Position numbers and translations under genes: made by a program. From positions 434,001-498,000 of the forward strand of contig SMNZ01000005.1 of assembly GCA_004353515.1 (NCBI GenBank): DNA of 64,000 nt, written 5' to 3'. Each line of letters starts with the position of its first letter. The stretch's first letter is position 1. Positions 59,998-64,000 of the stretch are shown piece after piece. This DNA is from Alteromonadaceae bacterium M269 (GTDB taxonomy: Bacteria; Pseudomonadota; Gammaproteobacteria; Enterobacterales; Alteromonadaceae). Under the pieces are notes generated by a model that worked only from the letters and a program-made list of their open reading frames with translations, did not search any database and was not told the origin of the DNA.

Positions 59998-62900
59998 ATG
60001 AAGAAAGAAAACACTAAGACATCCATTTCGCTCAGCCTACAGTTACCTGCTGCTGCGTTTATATGGTCTCTTGTTGTTGCTCTAGGGGTAGGGCTGACTT
60101 TTTCTGCGGAGAACAAACGTATACTTTTGGCAGAGCAGCTCAATGATCTGCGAGCTGAAACTCGTTTAATTAAGCCGCTTATTACCGACCTTTATGATAT
60201 TGCGGCAAAAAATACGCTTTATCTAAGTCGCTCTCCAGGTATTCCTACACTGATGGATACTGCACTGTTAGGTGATGAAGACGGTTTCAAGCGCTGGCAT
60301 GCGGGTTTAAGTCGGGTCTATGAGGAGTTCCTTCGTACGAATGACTTTTTTGAGAGTGTGGTTATCAATGATTTTGATGGGAACATTCTCGTTAAAGTTT
60401 CTAAAGACGAGCCATACGTTGGACCGATGACGCGCCCCGATGGGCAGTTTGTTCAAACAGAGAATATTGAGCTCTATAACAAAGTAGTTAAAGCCGGGCG
60501 GGATGATGTTCTGTTTTACGGAGTTGGTCTTGAACGAAAAGACGGCGCATTTGTCGAGCCTTTGAAATCCACGCTATCTGCATCAACGGCCATATTCGAA
60601 GCCCAAACCAATCGTATATTAGGGACTTTAGAGTTACAGATAAATTTTGGAAGACTCGTTCGGTTTTTGGCAGAAACCAATACGCCCAATGTATCTGTTT
60701 ATCTCGCGAGTTCGAATGGTGATTACATCATTCACCCCGATATTGATCATATTGATTTACTCCAACAACCCAGTGGTCAGAAGCTTCAGGGGGATTTTCT
60801 ATTCTTACAACGAGTCATTGAACAACGTGTGAAAGAGTTTGAAACACAGGCGTTGCTTGACCTTGGCGAGTCGAACGTTGTTGGACGTTACGAGTTGATT
60901 ACCCTCGATCACTATGGTGAGAATTCAACGATGCACTTGTTCTTCAAATTAAACGAAGACAATTATTTGTCAGCGTTAGAAGAGCTGCGTTACCGGAGTT
61001 TTGTGCTCGCTGTGATATTGGCATTTTCTGCTCTGTTGCTCTCTTTTTGGGGAGCTCGACGTTTGACTAAGCCATTGTCTGATATTCAGCAAGGTATTGC
61101 TGATTATGAAAAAACAGGTGAAGTTCACGACCTGCCTCTGAATAACCGCACTGAGATTGGCTCACTTGCGAACAGCTTCCAGAAGATGGCGGAGACATTA
61201 CATCAGCAATCTAAGATGAAAGACGAGATTACCGCGAAAGCAGAAGAGCTCTCATCCCGTTTGGAGTTTGCACTGCAAGCACCGGGTATTGGTGTTTGGG
61301 ATTACGATGTGTCGTCGGGAGTTTCATTGTGGGATAAACGTATGTTCGCTATTTTTGGTAGCGATGATAAGGAATATAAAGATCCACTCGTTTTGTGGCG
61401 CAAACGGATCCACCCGGAAGACTTTAAGCGTGTAATCACTGCGTTGAACGATGTCGATGAAAATACCAAAGACTTTAATCTCACTTTTAGATTGTTGATG
61501 CCTTCAGGGGATATCCGACATTTAGACACAGATACAAAAGTGATATGCGATGAAAGTCATAAGCCTGTCCGTTTGCTCGGCACTGTTGCGGATGTGACAG
61601 AAAGGCGCAAGCTGGAGTTTGAGCGAGAAGGAGCGCTCAAAGTCGCGCGCGACTCTGCCAGAGCGAAGTCTGACTTTTTGGCTACCATGAGCCACGAAAT
61701 CAGGACACCCATGAATGGTGTTTTGGGGATGCTTAGGATCCTGAAGAGAGACAAGTTAACCAAAAGCCAACAACGTAATGTTAATTTGGCCATTTCTAGT
61801 GCGGATTCTCTGCTGTTGCTCATTAACGATATATTGGATTTCTCTAAGGTCGACGCAGGCTTTCTGGAGATTGAAAAAATCGATTTCGATTTACGCCGAT
61901 TAATTAATGAGTTGAAGCATTCTTTCGAAGCTCGTGTTCAGGAAAAGGGGCTTGAGCTTATTGTCGACATTAATGCGCCTGATGACACCATGATGGTGGG
62001 AGACCCTGGGCGTATAAGGCAAGTTATTACCAATTTAATGGGAAATGCGATTAAGTTTACGGAAAGAGGGCATATCTGGATTAGTGCGAGCTTAACCCTC
62101 GACGAAACAACGCCTCAACGTTGGATTTTGACTTGCTCGGTAAGAGATTCGGGTATTGGTATCCCTCCTGAAAAAATTGAAAAGCTGTTCGACCCTTTTA
62201 CGCAGGTGGATGTTTCAACAACGCGCAAATACGGTGGAACCGGTTTAGGGTTGGCTATCGTTAAAAAACTTGTTGGTTTGATGAAAGGGCAGATAACGGT
62301 AAACAGCGAAATAAACTCTGGTAGCTGCTTTGAATTCAAACTGCCACTGCGCAAGAGTTCTCTATCTAAATCTTTGGTGATAGTGAATGAAGATGAATCA
62401 TCACGTGCTTATTGGGTTGATCCCCTACCTCGAATCTTGCTTGTTGAAGATAACAGTATTAATCAGGAAGTTGCTTTAGGCTTGCTTAAGAGTTTCGGGC
62501 TGGAGGCTGATGTTGCTGCCGACGGCGAAATAGCCTGGGAAAAGTTAAAACAAGCAAAAGAGACAACGCCATTTGATTTGGTATTTATGGATTGTCAGAT
62601 GCCTGTGCTCGACGGCTACGAAGCAACTAAACGTATCAGACAAGGCTATCAAGGCATAGACGGGAGCGATATACCCATTATCGCCATGACAGCGAATGCG
62701 ATTAAAGGCGACCGAGAACTTTGTCTGCAAATAGGCATGGACGATTATCTTAGCAAGCCAATCGACTTTAGTGAGCTTGAAGTCGTATTAGTTAAATGGC
62801 TTAAAGTTCCACCAAATTATCAAGGAAAAGATGGCAAAACTAATAGTGAAGAGGATATCGAAAATAGCCACTCTATCGACTCGCCTAACGTTGAAATTGT

Positions 62901-63270
62901 TGAGCTAAGCGATAGCTTTTGGGAAGAAGAGGCTCCATTGTGGAATAGGGATATTTTCGGAAAGAATATCGGATTTAGTGAAACCTTTGGTAAACGGTTG
63001 GCACAGATCTTTATCGATGACTCACCTAAAGATGTCACGAATTTAAAAGCAACTTTGAGTGCTCAGGATTTTGAAGAACTCGGAAAAGTGGCGCATAAAC
63101 TTAAAGGTTCGTGTGTCAGTATGGGATCTGAACGACTAAGAGATATTTGTTTGCAGCTGGAAAAGAAAAGCCTCTCACTTCAAGAGGCTTCTGATCTTGT
63201 TGCTAGCTTTGAGCGAAACTACCAAGATTTCATTGACGAGCTTATGCAATATTGTCAAAAAAGTGATTAG
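59998..63270 (+). CDS. hybrid sensor histidine kinase with PAS, receiver and Hpt domains
   Basis: A 1090-residue membrane kinase. Transmembrane helices at about 17-36 and 333-351 bracket a periplasmic Cache-like sensor. A HAMP (about 353-405) and a PAS/PAC domain (about 422-538) follow, then HisKA with H566 (TMSHEIRTPMNG), HATPase (NLMGNAIKF, DSGIGIPPEKIEKLF, GGTGLGLAI), a receiver with D865 (LVFMDCQMPVLDGYE) and a C-terminal Hpt with H1033 (VAHKLKGSC). This is a full phosphorelay in one chain, so an external response regulator is expected; none is adjacent. The signal is unknown. The stop overlaps the maeA stop. Confidence 0.94.
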   Translation: MKKENTKTSISLSLQLPAAAFIWSLVVALGVGLTFSAENKRILLAEQLNDLRAETRLIKPLITDLYDIAAKNTLYLSRSPGIPTLMDTALLGDEDGFKRWHAGLSRVYEEFLRTNDFFESVVINDFDGNILVKVSKDEPYVGPMTRPDGQFVQTENIELYNKVVKAGRDDVLFYGVGLERKDGAFVEPLKSTLSASTAIFEAQTNRILGTLELQINFGRLVRFLAETNTPNVSVYLASSNGDYIIHPDIDHIDLLQQPSGQKLQGDFLFLQRVIEQRVKEFETQALLDLGESNVVGRYELITLDHYGENSTMHLFFKLNEDNYLSALEELRYRSFVLAVILAFSALLLSFWGARRLTKPLSDIQQGIADYEKTGEVHDLPLNNRTEIGSLANSFQKMAETLHQQSKMKDEITAKAEELSSRLEFALQAPGIGVWDYDVSSGVSLWDKRMFAIFGSDDKEYKDPLVLWRKRIHPEDFKRVITALNDVDENTKDFNLTFRLLMPSGDIRHLDTDTKVICDESHKPVRLLGTVADVTERRKLEFEREGALKVARDSARAKSDFLATMSHEIRTPMNGVLGMLRILKRDKLTKSQQRNVNLAISSADSLLLLINDILDFSKVDAGFLEIEKIDFDLRRLINELKHSFEARVQEKGLELIVDINAPDDTMMVGDPGRIRQVITNLMGNAIKFTERGHIWISASLTLDETTPQRWILTCSVRDSGIGIPPEKIEKLFDPFTQVDVSTTRKYGGTGLGLAIVKKLVGLMKGQITVNSEINSGSCFEFKLPLRKSSLSKSLVIVNEDESSRAYWVDPLPRILLVEDNSINQEVALGLLKSFGLEADVAADGEIAWEKLKQAKETTPFDLVFMDCQMPVLDGYEATKRIRQGYQGIDGSDIPIIAMTANAIKGDRELCLQIGMDDYLSKPIDFSELEVVLVKWLKVPPNYQGKDGKTNSEEDIENSHSIDSPNVEIVELSDSFWEEEAPLWNRDIFGKNIGFSETFGKRLAQIFIDDSPKDVTNLKATLSAQDFEELGKVAHKLKGSCVSMGSERLRDICLQLEKKSLSLQEASDLVASFERNYQDFIDELMQYCQKSD

Positions 63271-64000
63271 TGGCTTATTCGCTTGTAGTCGCGGTAAGCC
63301 GGTTTCCAGAAGTTCTTTTCAATTTTCTGAAGTAGTTGTTCATCAGTGAGTTCTAATGCAAAACCCTGCTCCATCGCTAACTTACCAACAGCAAAAGCAA
63401 TTTTCTTACTTAAGTCTGCGATTTCAGTTAATGGAGGTAACAAATGTGATGAGCCATTAGCTGTAGATTCATTGGCTAAAGTTTCACTAGCAATCATCAT
63501 CATTTCATCCGTAATACGACTTGCATTACTCGACAGTATGCCTAAACCGATACCAGGGAAGATATAAGAGTTGTTACATTGGGCGACGGGATAGGTTTTC
63601 CCTTTATATTCAACCGGATCAAAAGGGCTACCTGTGGCAATAATTACCTTGCCATCTGTCCATTCAATCACCTGTTCTGGTCTAGCTTCGACTTGTCTCG
63701 ATGGGTTACTGAGTGGGAATACGATAGGCACTTCACAGCCTTTTTGCATCGCTTTAATAATAGACTCGGTAAACAGGCCAGATTGACCAGAGACACCGAT
63801 AAGGACAGTCGGTTTCGCGCAGTGAATGACATCAAGCAGTGAAGGGGCTTCGCCACTAAAACTCCACTCAGATAGGTCATCAGCATTCTGTGCAAGTTTT
63901 TGTTGGAAATCTCTTAAGTCCTTCATTCCGTTCATGACAAGGCCATGACGATCAATCATGAAAATTTGCTTGCGAGCTTGTTCATCTGATAAGCCTTCGG
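63267..64000 (-). CDS. maeA: NAD-dependent malic enzyme, C-terminal part (cut by window edge)
   Basis: The minus-strand frame runs past the window end, giving 243 residues of the NAD-binding half of malic enzyme, which decarboxylates malate to pyruvate. Features: EGLSDEQARKQIFMIDRHGLV, VLIGVSGQSGLFTES, PIVFPLSNPSRQVEARPEQVIEWTDGKVIIATGSPF and NNSYIFPGIGLG, all in MaeA (SfcA) style. The ATG at 63959 is internal, not the start. It is convergent with the kinase gene, stop codons overlapping. Confidence 0.93.
   Translation of the reverse strand, partial: EGLSDEQARKQIFMIDRHGLVMNGMKDLRDFQQKLAQNADDLSEWSFSGEAPSLLDVIHCAKPTVLIGVSGQSGLFTESIIKAMQKGCEVPIVFPLSNPSRQVEARPEQVIEWTDGKVIIATGSPFDPVEYKGKTYPVAQCNNSYIFPGIGLGILSSNASRITDEMMMIASETLANESTANGSSHLLPPLTEIADLSKKIAFAVGKLAMEQGFALELTDEQLLQKIEKNFWKPAYRDYKRISH

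Overview
The window looks like chromosome of a marine, aerobic gammaproteobacterium of moderate GC. Supporting signs are the divergent argE / argCBFG-argH(A) cluster with an N-acetylglutamate synthase domain fused to ArgH, a FadE-type acyl-CoA dehydrogenase with PsrA-like boxes upstream, a TonB receptor, a vanadium haloperoxidase and many outer-membrane proteins. The genus cannot be fixed from sequence alone. No rRNA, tRNA, CRISPR array, IS element or prophage was seen.

Layout. 1-935: the tail of an ankyrin-like protein and an unrecognised, AT-rich gene. 967-8126: a soluble NAD-dependent molybdenum formate dehydrogenase operon (fdsG-B-A, fdhD, fdsD) on the minus strand, with a divergent ModE-like regulator and repeated ATATGCA half-sites between them. 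8142-12052: FMN-binding and glutathione-transferase-like proteins and a secreted beta-propeller/HD-domain fusion. 12410-13720: two tandem small outer-membrane beta-barrels, each with its own matching terminator. 13827-17851: a small secreted protein, a secreted vanadium haloperoxidase, a long AT-rich gene-free stretch, a small CxC protein and an acetyltransferase-like membrane protein.

17904-26990 is a self-contained catabolic locus: a TonB-dependent receptor, then divergently a cyclase-family hydrolase, a 3-hydroxyacyl-CoA-dehydrogenase-like enzyme, a beta-keto-acid cleavage enzyme (BKACE), a cupin, an SDR, a sodium/solute symporter, two tiny one-helix membrane proteins (33 and 36 aa) and a convergent IclR regulator. 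Identical TACAGCTGTA palindromes lie 30 bp before each of the two divergent start codons. The substrate is unknown; the enzyme set suggests a ring or amide opened to a beta-hydroxy acid, oxidised to a beta-keto acid and cleaved with acetyl-CoA.

27083-30187 encodes a very large Sel1-repeat lipoprotein. 30506-42633 is a nitrate assimilation operon (ABC transporter, NirBD, NasA, SUMT, a TrpD2-like protein and a porin) preceded by a sigma-54 promoter and an NtrC-type site. A Kelch protein converges on it. 43845-51198 is arginine biosynthesis; the argC leader carries a short ORF with three consecutive Arg codons inside the 5' arm of an intrinsic terminator, which reads as a ribosome-mediated attenuator and is the most striking regulatory element here. 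51437-64000 holds an M16 peptidase lipoprotein, an AraC regulator, a CPBP-family membrane protease, FadE, a large hybrid histidine kinase and the C-terminal part of an NAD malic enzyme cut by the window edge.
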